Source: Tannerellaceae bacterium (lineage in GTDB: Bacteria > Bacteroidota > Bacteroidia > Bacteroidales > Tannerellaceae). Taken from it: a DNA stretch of 6,011 bases. Of this stretch, positions 1-6,011 are shown piece after piece. The stretch lies in contig JAITHO010000193.1 in assembly GCA_031279915.1 (NCBI GenBank), positions 1 to 6,011 on the forward strand, given 5' to 3'. Under the pieces are notes generated by a model, which was not told the origin of the DNA, made no database searches, and was given only the letters and a program-made list of their open reading frames with translations. The translations under genes and the position numbers were made by a program. Positions within the stretch are counted from its first letter, which is position 1, and each line of letters starts with the position of its first letter.

Positions 1-223
1 CCTAGGGCGGAATTGCTCATCCCTAGGGAGGAATCGCTCAGCCCTAGGACGGAATCGCTCAGCCCTAGGGCGGAATTGCTCAGCCCTAGGGCGGAATCGC
101 TCAGCCCTAGGGCGGAATCGCTCAGCCCTAGGGCGGAATTGCTCAGCCCTAGGGCGGAATGCCTCAGCCCTAGGGAGGAATGCCTCAGCCCTAGGGCGGA
201 ATGCCTCAGCCCTAGGGCGGAAT
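1..223. repeat. 21-bp tandem repeat array, about 10.6 copies, open at the left edge
   Basis: Ten consecutive 21-base units start at 1, 22, 43, 64, 85, 106, 127, 148, 169 and 190, and a truncated eleventh starts at 211. The unit is CCTAGGGCGGAAT followed by an eight-base tail, usually CGCTCAGC. There are no spacers and no length changes between full copies, so this is a tandem repeat and not a CRISPR array. Most differences fall in the two bases after GGAAT: TG or CG in copies 1-7, GC in copies 8-10. Single changes occur in copies 2 and 9 (GGGAGG), copy 3 (GGACGG) and copy 1 (CAT for CAG). Each standard junction reads GCCCTAGGGC, a perfect 10-base palindrome. The unit is about two-thirds G+C. 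Because the first copy is at position 1, the array probably continues upstream. Function is unknown; candidates are a protein-binding array, a structural or recombination element, or a neutral minisatellite. Confidence 0.97.
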
Positions 224-237
224 AGGGGGAGCTCAGG
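211..237. repeat. degenerate terminal copy of the 21-bp repeat
   Basis: The last unit keeps the first 13 bases (CCTAGGGCGGAAT, 211-223). A G-rich insertion, AGGGGGA (224-230), replaces the single variable base. The GCTCAG tail then resumes at 231-236. This marks the right boundary of the array, and no further copy follows. Confidence 0.7.
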
Positions 238-366
238 ATATAGATGGAAAAATTTAGGATCGGGCAAATAGTTATCAACAAATGGCTTTGAATCCTTGCA
301 AAAAAACCTACATTTGCCGGCGATAAGAACAAAATATGGTTTCACAACACAAAGGGTCATTTAAAT
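238..366. other. A/T-rich non-coding leader between the array and the GH30 gene
   Basis: This stretch holds no open frame of note. It separates the GC-rich array from the GH30 gene and contains the predicted promoter at 287-316. A single TTATCAACA (272-280) is one base from the DnaA-box consensus TTATCCACA; one such match in A/T-rich DNA is not significant on its own. I see no riboswitch or RNA gene here. Confidence 0.6.
287..316 (+). promoter_or_regulatory. Bacteroidota-type promoter for the GH30 gene
   Basis: TTTG at 287-290 (-33 element) is followed after 18 bases by TACATTTG at 309-316. The latter is a full match to the TAnnTTTG -7 element described for Bacteroides. Transcription would start near 321, giving a leader of about 45 bases before the ATG at 367. 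The call rests on sequence match and position only. Confidence 0.55.
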
Positions 367-1854
367 ATGTATAAGCTTATTAGAATCTTCAAAGCGGTTG
401 TCGTGGCGGCAATTTTAATGCTTAGCCTCCCGCTATCCTCCCAAAACGCAAGGCAAATAGAGGCCTGGATTACTACCGCCGATCGCTCCTCCCTCTTCGA
501 AAAGCAGGAGCAGAGGATTCCTTTCGCAGGAAGCTCTCGCGGAGGAGGTTACCCCATCATCGTCGACGACAGGCAGGCCTTCCAGGAGGTCGACGGATTC
601 GGCTTTGCAATGACGGAAGGCAGCGCTTTTCATCTGCATCGCATGTCGGCAGCCGAGCGCTCCAAAGTCCTGCGCGAATTGTTTACGACCGACGGGATAA
701 ACGTAAGCTATGTGCGCCTCTCCCTCGGAGCATCCGACCTGAACAATTTCGTTTATTCTTATAACGATCTGCCTGAGGGCGAGACTGATTTCGAAATGAA
801 GAAGTTCTCCCTTTCGCATGATTTAGACGATGTTATCCCTGTCATGAAAGAGGTGTTGGCCATCAACCCCAAGATCAAAATCCTGGCCTCTCCATGGTCG
901 GCCCCCGCATGGATGAAAACAAATAATAAGGTAAAAGGGGGAGCCCTCCGGAAGGATTGCTATGATGCTTACGCCCTGTACTTTGTGAAGTACGTTGAAG
1001 CCATGAAGCAGCAGGGGATCCCCATCGACGCCATCACCGTTCAGAACGAACCTCTGAACAAAAACAATACGCCCAGCATGCCCTACTTTATGCAGGAGCA
1101 TGCCGAATTTGTGAAGAACCACCTCGGCCCCGCCTTCCGCAAAGCCGGCCTTGCAACCAAGATTATCATCTTCGACCACAACTGCGATCGCCCCGACTAT
1201 CCGCTTTCCATCCTTGCCGATTCGACTATCGCACAATACGTTGACGGCTCCGGATTTCATCACTACGGCGGCGATATTTCAAGCATGTCGATGGTGCATG
1301 CGGCTCGGCCCGACAAGAACATCTATTTCACGGAACAAATGGTAGTTGAGCGCCCCGGAAGCAGCGAAATCCGCATTGCAGAGCAGGTGAAGCGCCTCGT
1401 TGTCGGCGTAATGCGCAACTGGAGCCGCAATCTGATCCTTTGGAACTTTGCCGCCGATAAGCTGAACGATCCCCACACCGACGACGGCGGCTGCTCGATG
1501 TGCCAGGGCGCGATCACGATTGACGGCGATGCGGTTACGCGAAACCTTGCCTACTACGTCGTTGCCCACGCATCCCGCCACGTTCCCCCCGGATCGTTCC
1601 GCATCGCCTCCACCGACGCCTTCGACATGGCCGTGAGCTTCACCGAAGACGAGGAACGACGCGAGGTAAAGCGCACCACCTTCGTGAAACATGCCAACGA
1701 ACTTCCCAACGTGGCTTTCAGAACTCCGGAAGGTAAAATCGTACTCATAGTAGCCAACGATAGCTGGTCGACCGCCTCCTTCAAGGTTCAGCATAATGGC
1801 TTGACGGCCAACATCCGCCTGGCGCAGGGTAGCGTTGGGACGTATATATGGTAA
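367..1854 (+). CDS. secreted glycoside hydrolase family 30 (glucosylceramidase / beta-1,6-glucanase-like)
   Basis: A 495-residue GH30 retaining beta-glycosidase. Residues 1 to about 26 form a type I signal peptide: basic KLIRIFK, a hydrophobic AVVVAAILMLSLPL, then SSQ. There is no lipobox cysteine, so a periplasmic or secreted location is inferred. The (beta/alpha)8 domain follows, with GFGFAMTEGSA (77-87) near its start and ASPWSAPAWMK (174-184). The acid/base Glu is E228 in TVQNEP, and the nucleophile Glu is E323 in YFTEQ; both have family-typical spacing. GGCSMCQGAITI (374-385) resembles the conserved loop that leads into the C-terminal strands. The last 100 or so residues, including VAFRTPEGKIVLIVAND, fit the small beta-sandwich that packs on the barrel in GH30. 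The length is normal and the gene is intact. The ATG is supported by the signal peptide beginning directly after it; no Shine-Dalgarno is visible. No SusC/SusD pair or other glycan gene is adjacent. Family is confident. The substrate (beta-1,6-glucan, glucosylceramide or another beta-glycoside) cannot be settled from the sequence. Confidence 0.93.
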   Translation: MYKLIRIFKAVVVAAILMLSLPLSSQNARQIEAWITTADRSSLFEKQEQRIPFAGSSRGGGYPIIVDDRQAFQEVDGFGFAMTEGSAFHLHRMSAAERSKVLRELFTTDGINVSYVRLSLGASDLNNFVYSYNDLPEGETDFEMKKFSLSHDLDDVIPVMKEVLAINPKIKILASPWSAPAWMKTNNKVKGGALRKDCYDAYALYFVKYVEAMKQQGIPIDAITVQNEPLNKNNTPSMPYFMQEHAEFVKNHLGPAFRKAGLATKIIIFDHNCDRPDYPLSILADSTIAQYVDGSGFHHYGGDISSMSMVHAARPDKNIYFTEQMVVERPGSSEIRIAEQVKRLVVGVMRNWSRNLILWNFAADKLNDPHTDDGGCSMCQGAITIDGDAVTRNLAYYVVAHASRHVPPGSFRIASTDAFDMAVSFTEDEERREVKRTTFVKHANELPNVAFRTPEGKIVLIVANDSWSTASFKVQHNGLTANIRLAQGSVGTYIW

Positions 1855-1912
1855 AAAAATCCGTAGTAGCGGCTGGAGTGACTGCTCGTTTTAGTTTTTA
1901 TTTAATAGTAAG

Positions 1913-1953
1913 CGTCGTCGGATTCGTCCGGCGGCGTTTGTTCTTATGTTTTT
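1913..1953 (+). terminator. rho-independent terminator after the GH30 gene
   Basis: CGTCGTCGGA (1913-1922) pairs with TCCGGCGGCG (1927-1936) across a TTCG loop. This gives ten pairs, two of them G-U, and is very GC-rich. A T-rich run follows at 1937-1953. It lies 59 bases past the GH30 stop and should separate that gene from pepT. It ends only about 20 bases before the pepT start, so a pepT leader could also carry it as an attenuator. Confidence 0.7.
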
Positions 1954-1974
1954 GATAAGAAAAACAGCTGCGCG

Positions 1975-3183
1975 ATGAAGATAAGCGAACGATTTCTGAG
2001 GTATGTAGCTTTCGATACTCAGTCGAACCAGGCTTCATCCACGGTTCCCACAACGGCGGGGCAGAGGATTTTTGCCGAATCCCTGGCCGATGAGCTGCGA
2101 TCCATAGGAATGGAGGATGTGGAGCTCAACGAGAAGGGCTATCTGATGGCTACCCTCCCTGCCAATTCGGATAAAGCGGCTCCGGTCATAGGATTTATCG
2201 CCCACCTCGACACAAGTCCCGATATGAGCGGGCGCAATGTGCAGGCGCGCATCGTTCATTACAGCGGCGGCGAGATCCTTCTGTCTGAAGCGGAGAACAT
2301 CCGGATGTTGCCCGAGCATTTCCCCGAACTGTCGAAGTACATTGATCACGACCTGATAGTTACCGACGGAACAACACTGCTCGGCGCCGATGATAAGGCG
2401 GGCGTTGCGGCCATTGTTTCGGCTATGCAATATCTGCTGGAGAACGATGAAGTAAAGCACGGCAAAGTGCGGATAGCCTTTACGCCCGACGAAGAGATAG
2501 GCCGGGGCGTCGATCATTTCGATGTAGAAAAATTCGGATGCGAATGGGCCTATACTGTCGACGGCGGGGAAAAAGGCGAGCTGGAGTACGAAAACTTCAA
2601 TGCGGCTACGGCCGAGATAAATTTCAAAGGGCTCAGCGTGCATCCCGGATACGCCAAAGGGATAATGCTTAACGCCTCCCTGCTTGCCGTTGAGTACGCT
2701 TCATGGCTCCCCAAGGACATGCGCCCCGAATCGACGGAAGGCTACGAGGGCTTCTTCCATCTTATCTCGATCCAAGCCGGAGTTGAGGAAGCCCGGCTGG
2801 TTTATCTCGTTCGCGAGCACAACAGCGAGCTCTTTTCCAAGAAAAAGGAGCTGCTCTCCACGCTCGTGCAGCGCATGAACGAGCAATATCCAGGAAGCGC
2901 CCAGCTCACCGTCACGGATACATATTATAATATGTATGAGCAGGTGGCTCCCCACCATAATATAATAGATCTGGCGGCCAAGGCCATGAGAGCCGTCGGC
3001 GTGGAGCCCATCGTAAAGCCCATGCGCGGCGGAACCGATGGGGCTCGGCTGTCGTTTATGGGTTTGCCCTGCCCCAATATTTTTGCGGGAGGACACAATT
3101 TTCATGGGCGATACGAGTTTATTCCAATATCATCATTGGAAAAAAGTATGCAAACCATAATTAAAATAATAGACTTGATATGA
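1975..3183 (+). CDS. pepT: peptidase T (tripeptide aminopeptidase)
   Basis: A 402-residue zinc metallopeptidase of the M20 family that removes the N-terminal residue from tripeptides in the cytoplasm. The E. coli enzyme is about 408 residues, so this is full length. The two-metal site can be read off: H77 and D79 in AHLDTS, bridging D139 in [10 protein letters not shown]173 (general base) and E174 in [10 protein letters not shown]196 in [10 protein letters not shown], and H374 in [21 protein letters not shown] (223-229) and [18 protein letters not shown] (351-368) are further peptidase T signatures. They separate it from carboxypeptidase and DapE relatives. The dimerisation (lid) domain lies roughly between residues 210 and 320. 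No signal peptide is present. The ATG at 1975 gives the standard N-terminus; no clear Shine-Dalgarno or promoter was found in the 120-base gap. The stop overlaps the next start, so it is probably co-expressed with gcvT. Confidence 0.96.
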   Translation: MKISERFLRYVAFDTQSNQASSTVPTTAGQRIFAESLADELRSIGMEDVELNEKGYLMATLPANSDKAAPVIGFIAHLDTSPDMSGRNVQARIVHYSGGEILLSEAENIRMLPEHFPELSKYIDHDLIVTDGTTLLGADDKAGVAAIVSAMQYLLENDEVKHGKVRIAFTPDEEIGRGVDHFDVEKFGCEWAYTVDGGEKGELEYENFNAATAEINFKGLSVHPGYAKGIMLNASLLAVEYASWLPKDMRPESTEGYEGFFHLISIQAGVEEARLVYLVREHNSELFSKKKELLSTLVQRMNEQYPGSAQLTVTDTYYNMYEQVAPHHNIIDLAAKAMRAVGVEPIVKPMRGGTDGARLSFMGLPCPNIFAGGHNFHGRYEFIPISSLEKSMQTIIKIIDLI

Positions 3184-4271
3184 AGAATACGCCATTTACG
3201 AATAATCACATCGCCCTTGGCGCCAAGATGCACGAGTTTGCCGGATACAATATGCCTATCGAATATTCGGGGATAATAGACGAACACCTCACAGTATGCA
3301 AGAGCGTTGGCGTTTTTGATGTGTCCCACATGGGAGAATTTTGGGTTAAAGGGCCTAACGCTCTCGAATTTATTCAGAGCCTCACTTCGAATGATGTCTC
3401 TACCCTGGAAATCGGCAAGGCGCAATACACCTGCTTCCCGAACCATGAGGGCGGCATAGTCGACGACTTGCTTGTTTATCGTTACGAAGCAGAAAAATAT
3501 ATGCTCGTGGTGAACGCCTCCAATATAGAAAAAGACTGGAACTGGTGCCTTGCCCACAATAGCGGGATAGGAGCCGAACTCGAAAATGCCTCCGATAACA
3601 TTGCCCAGCTTGCCGTGCAAGGCCCGAAGGCAACAGAGGTATTGCAGAGGCTCACTCCGATCGACCTCTCGACCATCCCGTACTATTCGTTCGTGACCGC
3701 CGAATTTGCAGGATGCCCCCAAGTGATCATCTCGAACACAGGATACACCGGCGCCGGCGGCTTCGAACTCTACTTCTATCCCTCCTACGGACAAGCAATC
3801 TGGGACGCAATCTTCGAGGCCGGTCGATCCGAAGGCATCAAGCCCATAGGCTTAGGCGCCCGCGACACCCTCCGCCTGGAGATGTGCTACTGCCTCTACG
3901 GAAATGATCTCGACGACACAACCTCCCCCATAGAAGCCGGTCTGGGATGGATAACAAAGTTTTCCGAAGGCAACAACTTCATTAATCGCCCCGAGCTCGA
4001 ACGTCAAAAGAAGGAAGGCGTTGCCCGTCGGCTCGTAGCATTCGAAATCGCCGACAAGGGCATCCCTCGGCACGGATACGAAATAAGCGGCGAAGGCGAT
4101 AACAATCCCATCGGCGTCGTCACCTCCGGAACAATCTCTCCGGTCCTCAAGAAAGGAATAGGGATGGGCTACGTCAAACCCGAATACGCCAAGCCCGGTA
4201 CCGAAATCAATATCATTGTGCGAAACAAAGCCATAAGAGCAATCGTAGTAAAAGGCCCCTTCCGAAAATAA
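3180..4271 (+). CDS. gcvT: aminomethyltransferase, glycine cleavage system T protein
   Basis: The 363-residue T protein (E. coli form about 364) takes the aminomethyl group from lipoylated H protein. It transfers the carbon to tetrahydrofolate, giving 5,10-methylene-THF and ammonia. Family landmarks are in order: [19 protein letters not shown] (14-32), [10 protein letters not shown] (45-54), [10 protein letters not shown] (91-100) with the conserved acidic pair D95/D96 of the folate site, QLAVQGPKA (143-151), [13 protein letters not shown] (186-198), [12 protein letters not shown] (224-235) and [18 protein letters not shown] (315-332). The N-terminal folate-binding domain and the C-terminal GcvT-C domain are both complete. 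The ATG overlaps the pepT stop as ATGA, with no Shine-Dalgarno, which points to translational coupling. The partners gcvH and gcvP are not in the window, so they must lie elsewhere in the genome. Confidence 0.96.
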   Translation: MKNTPFTNNHIALGAKMHEFAGYNMPIEYSGIIDEHLTVCKSVGVFDVSHMGEFWVKGPNALEFIQSLTSNDVSTLEIGKAQYTCFPNHEGGIVDDLLVYRYEAEKYMLVVNASNIEKDWNWCLAHNSGIGAELENASDNIAQLAVQGPKATEVLQRLTPIDLSTIPYYSFVTAEFAGCPQVIISNTGYTGAGGFELYFYPSYGQAIWDAIFEAGRSEGIKPIGLGARDTLRLEMCYCLYGNDLDDTTSPIEAGLGWITKFSEGNNFINRPELERQKKEGVARRLVAFEIADKGIPRHGYEISGEGDNNPIGVVTSGTISPVLKKGIGMGYVKPEYAKPGTEINIIVRNKAIRAIVVKGPFRK

Positions 4272-4282
4272 ATTCCGGAAGG
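4258..4282 (+). terminator. possible hairpin at the end of gcvT
   Basis: CCTTCCG (4258-4264) pairs perfectly with CGGAAGG (4276-4282) around an 11-base A/T-rich loop that contains the gcvT stop codon. What follows is A/T-rich (ATGTCGACAT then ATATATA) but not a U-tract. This may be an RNA-stabilising or weak termination hairpin and not a canonical intrinsic terminator. Confidence 0.35.
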
Positions 4283-4376
4283 ATGTCGACATATATATAA
4301 AATATCGGAGCGAAAGGCAGGCCGTCTTGTCGGAATTAATATAATCGTTATAGGAAAGAATGTAATGCTGGGAAAA

Positions 4377-4408
4377 TTAGGAAATCCACTATTAAAGCAT
4401 TAATTTTG
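4377..4408 (+). promoter_or_regulatory. predicted Bacteroidota-type promoter for purB
   Basis: TAATTTTG at 4401-4408 matches the TAnnTTTG -7 element fully. The -33 position, 20 bases upstream, has only TTAG (4377-4380), a poor match to TTTG. The start of transcription would be near 4413, leaving a leader of about 15 bases. No PurR-like operator or purine riboswitch was recognised between 4272 and 4427. Confidence 0.42.
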
Positions 4409-4427
4409 CCACACTATATAATCAACA

Positions 4428-5771
4428 ATGGTATTATCAACACTGACAGCCATAACTCCTGCCGACGGGAGATACAGAAACAAGACAGAGAAGCTGGCGC
4501 CCTACTTTTCAGAGTTTGCGCTTATTAAATACAGAGTACAAGTTGAAATCGAGTATTTCATAGCTCTGTCGGATCTGTTGCCGGAACTAAAGCCATATTC
4601 CTTGGATGATAATAAAGCTGCATTGCGCCGGTTATATCAACTTTTCTCCATGTACGACGCAATGCGAATCAAGGAGATAGAATGCGTGACCAATCACGAT
4701 GTAAAGGCTGTCGAATATTTTATCAAAGAGAAATTTGCTGCAATAGGCCTGGAAGAATGTCGGGAGTTTGTGCATTTCGGACTGACCTCGCAAGACATCA
4801 ACAATACCGCTGTCCCGCTTTCATTGCGCGACGCCCTCGACGAAGCTTATTATCCGGGATTGCGCAAGTTGCTCGACATGTTGAAACAATCTGCCAACGA
4901 ATGGAGTCGAATCTCAATGCTGGCCCATACACATGGTCAGCCCGCTTCGCCGACGAGGCTCGGAAAAGAGATAGCGGTGTACGTCTATCGGCTGGAGGAG
5001 CAGCTCCGTTTGCTCGAATCAGTGCCGCTTACGATCAAGTTTGGAGGAGCCACCGGCAATTTCAACGCCCATCATGCCGCATATCCGCAATATGATTGGA
5101 AACAGTTTGCCGACAGGCTGGCGGAGGAAGTATTCGGACTTAGGCGCGAAGCCTTTACCACACAGATTTCGAACTACGATAATACAGCAGCCTTGTTTGA
5201 CGGAATGAAGCGGATTAATACCATATTGCTCGACATGAGCCGCGACTTCTGGATGTACATCTCCATGGATTATTTCAAGCAAACGATCAAAGCTGGCGAA
5301 ACAGGCTCCTCGGCGATGCCGCACAAGGTTAATCCCATAGATTTTGAAAATGCCGAAGGCAATTTGGGCATAGCCAATGCAGTATTGGAGCATCTATCGG
5401 CCAAATTACCCGTTTCGCGGCTGCAACGCGACTTGACCGATTCAACCGTCATCCGAAACGCCGGAATCCCCTTTGCACATACTATTATCGCTTTCGAAAG
5501 CCTTGCCAAAGGCCTCGACAAGCTGATGCTGAACAGCGAAGCAATAGAGCGCGACCTCGATCGCAACTGGGCAATCGTGGCCGAAGGCATACAAACCATA
5601 CTGCGACGCGAAGGATATCCTAACCCTTATGAAGCGCTGAAAAATTTGACAAGAACCAATGACGAGATAACTCAGCAAGCTATCATTGATTTTATCAACA
5701 GTCTGGATATTGAAGATGAGATTAAGGCAGAATTAAGAACCTTGTCGCCGCACAATTACATTGGAATTTAG
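4428..5771 (+). CDS. purB: adenylosuccinate lyase
   Basis: A 447-residue member of the fumarase/aspartase superfamily. It removes fumarate from SAICAR and from adenylosuccinate, two steps of purine and AMP synthesis, as a cytoplasmic homotetramer. It begins with LTAITPADGRY (6-16), as in the E. coli-type PurB group, whose usual length is about 456. Active-site segments are ECVTNHDVKAVEY (85-97), FGLTSQDINNT (117-127), HTHGQPASPTRLG (167-179) with H169 as the likely general acid, and KFGGATGNFNAH (204-215). The signature loop GSSAMPHKVNPIDFENAEGN (293-312) contains the catalytic serine (S294/S295). LQRDLTDSTVIRN (332-344) is also typical of this group. All three helical domains are present and nothing is missing. 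The ATG at 4428 lies just downstream of the predicted promoter. A 99-base gap without an evident terminator leads to the next gene, so read-through into it is plausible. Confidence 0.97.
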   Translation: MVLSTLTAITPADGRYRNKTEKLAPYFSEFALIKYRVQVEIEYFIALSDLLPELKPYSLDDNKAALRRLYQLFSMYDAMRIKEIECVTNHDVKAVEYFIKEKFAAIGLEECREFVHFGLTSQDINNTAVPLSLRDALDEAYYPGLRKLLDMLKQSANEWSRISMLAHTHGQPASPTRLGKEIAVYVYRLEEQLRLLESVPLTIKFGGATGNFNAHHAAYPQYDWKQFADRLAEEVFGLRREAFTTQISNYDNTAALFDGMKRINTILLDMSRDFWMYISMDYFKQTIKAGETGSSAMPHKVNPIDFENAEGNLGIANAVLEHLSAKLPVSRLQRDLTDSTVIRNAGIPFAHTIIAFESLAKGLDKLMLNSEAIERDLDRNWAIVAEGIQTILRREGYPNPYEALKNLTRTNDEITQQAIIDFINSLDIEDEIKAELRTLSPHNYIGI

Positions 5772-5821
5772 TCACTAATATATTTACGAACAGTTACAGA
5801 GAACAAACATTAAGATTAAAC

Positions 5822-5839
5822 GGCAACCGAGAGGTTACC
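5822..5839 (+). other. small hairpin with GAGA loop in the purB-to-rluB gap
   Basis: GGCAACC (5822-5828) and GGTTACC (5833-5839) pair at six of seven positions (one C-A mismatch) around GAGA, a GNRA-type tetraloop. No U-tract follows, so it does not look like a terminator. It sits 31 bases before the downstream start codon. Its significance is uncertain. Confidence 0.3.
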
Positions 5840-5870
5840 AATTGTAAATTACCTTAATTTATTCACGAAC

Positions 5871-6011
5871 ATGAGTACAGAAGAAAAAGATGAACTACGC
5901 CCCAGAAAAGTGATACCAGGTATCAGACGGGAACAAACAGACCAGGAAGGTGAAAGAAAACCTTACAATCAGGGCTACGAACGACCGGAAGGCAATTATG
6001 AACGCAGACCT
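5871..6011 (+). CDS. partial gene: N-terminal extension of a probable RluB-type rRNA pseudouridine synthase
   Basis: The frame opens at ATG 5871 and stays open for 47 codons to the window edge, so only the N-terminus is visible. It starts MSTEEKDELRPRKVIPG and turns into a low-complexity region rich in Arg, Glu, Gly, Pro, Tyr, Asn and Gln (for example YNQGYERPEGNYERRP, 32-47). There is no Cys, His, Trp or Phe. It is predicted to be disordered and RNA-binding in style. Bacteroidales RluB-like large-subunit pseudouridine synthases (S4 domain plus catalytic domain) often carry such an extension, and I recall them next to purB. That is the basis of the call; no S4 or catalytic motif lies inside the window. 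Another RG/RP-rich RNA-binding protein is possible. The frame itself is well supported by the strong amino-acid bias. Confidence 0.6.
   Translation, partial: MSTEEKDELRPRKVIPGIRREQTDQEGERKPYNQGYERPEGNYERRP

Noticed and set aside
1..223. CRISPR array
   Set aside because: Units are contiguous and almost identical, with no unique spacers, and no cas genes are present.
13..225. 70-codon open frame of heptapeptide repeats starting at TTG
   Set aside because: It is an automatic result of a 21-base period. Its TTG start is inside a repeat with no start context, and several other frames are open too. I treat it as non-coding repeat unless upstream sequence shows a gene body.
272..280. DnaA box indicating an origin of replication
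   Set aside because: It is a single site with one mismatch in A/T-rich DNA, with no initiator gene in the window. Mentioned only as a weak context point in the findings.
1279..1794. 171-codon minus-strand open frame inside the GH30 gene, plus similar minus-strand frames elsewhere
   Set aside because: They mirror GC-rich coding sequence, have no recognisable motifs and no promoter or terminator of their own.
3102..3794. 230-codon open frame on the minus strand across the pepT end and gcvT start
   Set aside because: It lies opposite two well-conserved genes with clear catalytic motifs. Its translation shows no recognisable domain, so it is a shadow of the coding strand.
4365..4403. 12-residue open frame (MLGKLGNPLLKH) preceded by AGGAAAG, a possible leader peptide before purB
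   Set aside because: It ends inside the predicted -7 element of purB, so it would not be on the purB transcript. There is no run of regulatory codons, and so short a frame is expected by chance.
4272..4427. Purine riboswitch ahead of purB
   Set aside because: The predicted leader is only about 15 bases, and I see no conserved purine aptamer core in the gap.

Overview
The window looks like chromosomal DNA from a member of the Bacteroidales (Bacteroidota). Three things support this. The predicted promoters match the Bacteroidota -7 element TAnnTTTG. The starts lack Shine-Dalgarno sequences and instead follow A/T-rich leaders. The order purB followed by a pseudouridine-synthase-like gene with a low-complexity arginine-rich N-terminus is one I recall from Bacteroides relatives (from memory, not searched). 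I cannot name the genus. All genes are on the + strand.

Layout: positions 1-223 are the right end of a tandem array of a 21-base unit (ten full copies plus a broken eleventh) that runs off the left edge. About 140 bases of mostly A/T-rich DNA with a good Bacteroidota promoter follow. Next come a secreted glycoside hydrolase family 30 enzyme (367-1854), a GC-rich hairpin terminator (1913-1953), and a pepT-gcvT pair whose stop and start codons overlap (1975-4271). A 156-base gap with palindromes and a promoter leads to purB (4428-5771). After a 99-base gap, the first 47 codons of a probable rluB-type rRNA pseudouridine synthase (5871-6011) run off the right edge.

Functionally, the GH30 enzyme appears to be a separate unit acting outside the cytoplasm on a beta-linked glycan or glycoside. 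PepT (tripeptide hydrolysis) and GcvT (one-carbon transfer from glycine to tetrahydrofolate) are probably co-translated, so free glycine from peptides could feed one-carbon metabolism. PurB acts in purine synthesis, which uses one-carbon units, but it has its own likely promoter. The protein-coding part is ordinary metabolism. The least explained element is the 21-base array. Its period is exactly two helical turns, each standard unit junction forms a 10-base palindrome, and it holds every CTAG tetranucleotide I could find in the window.
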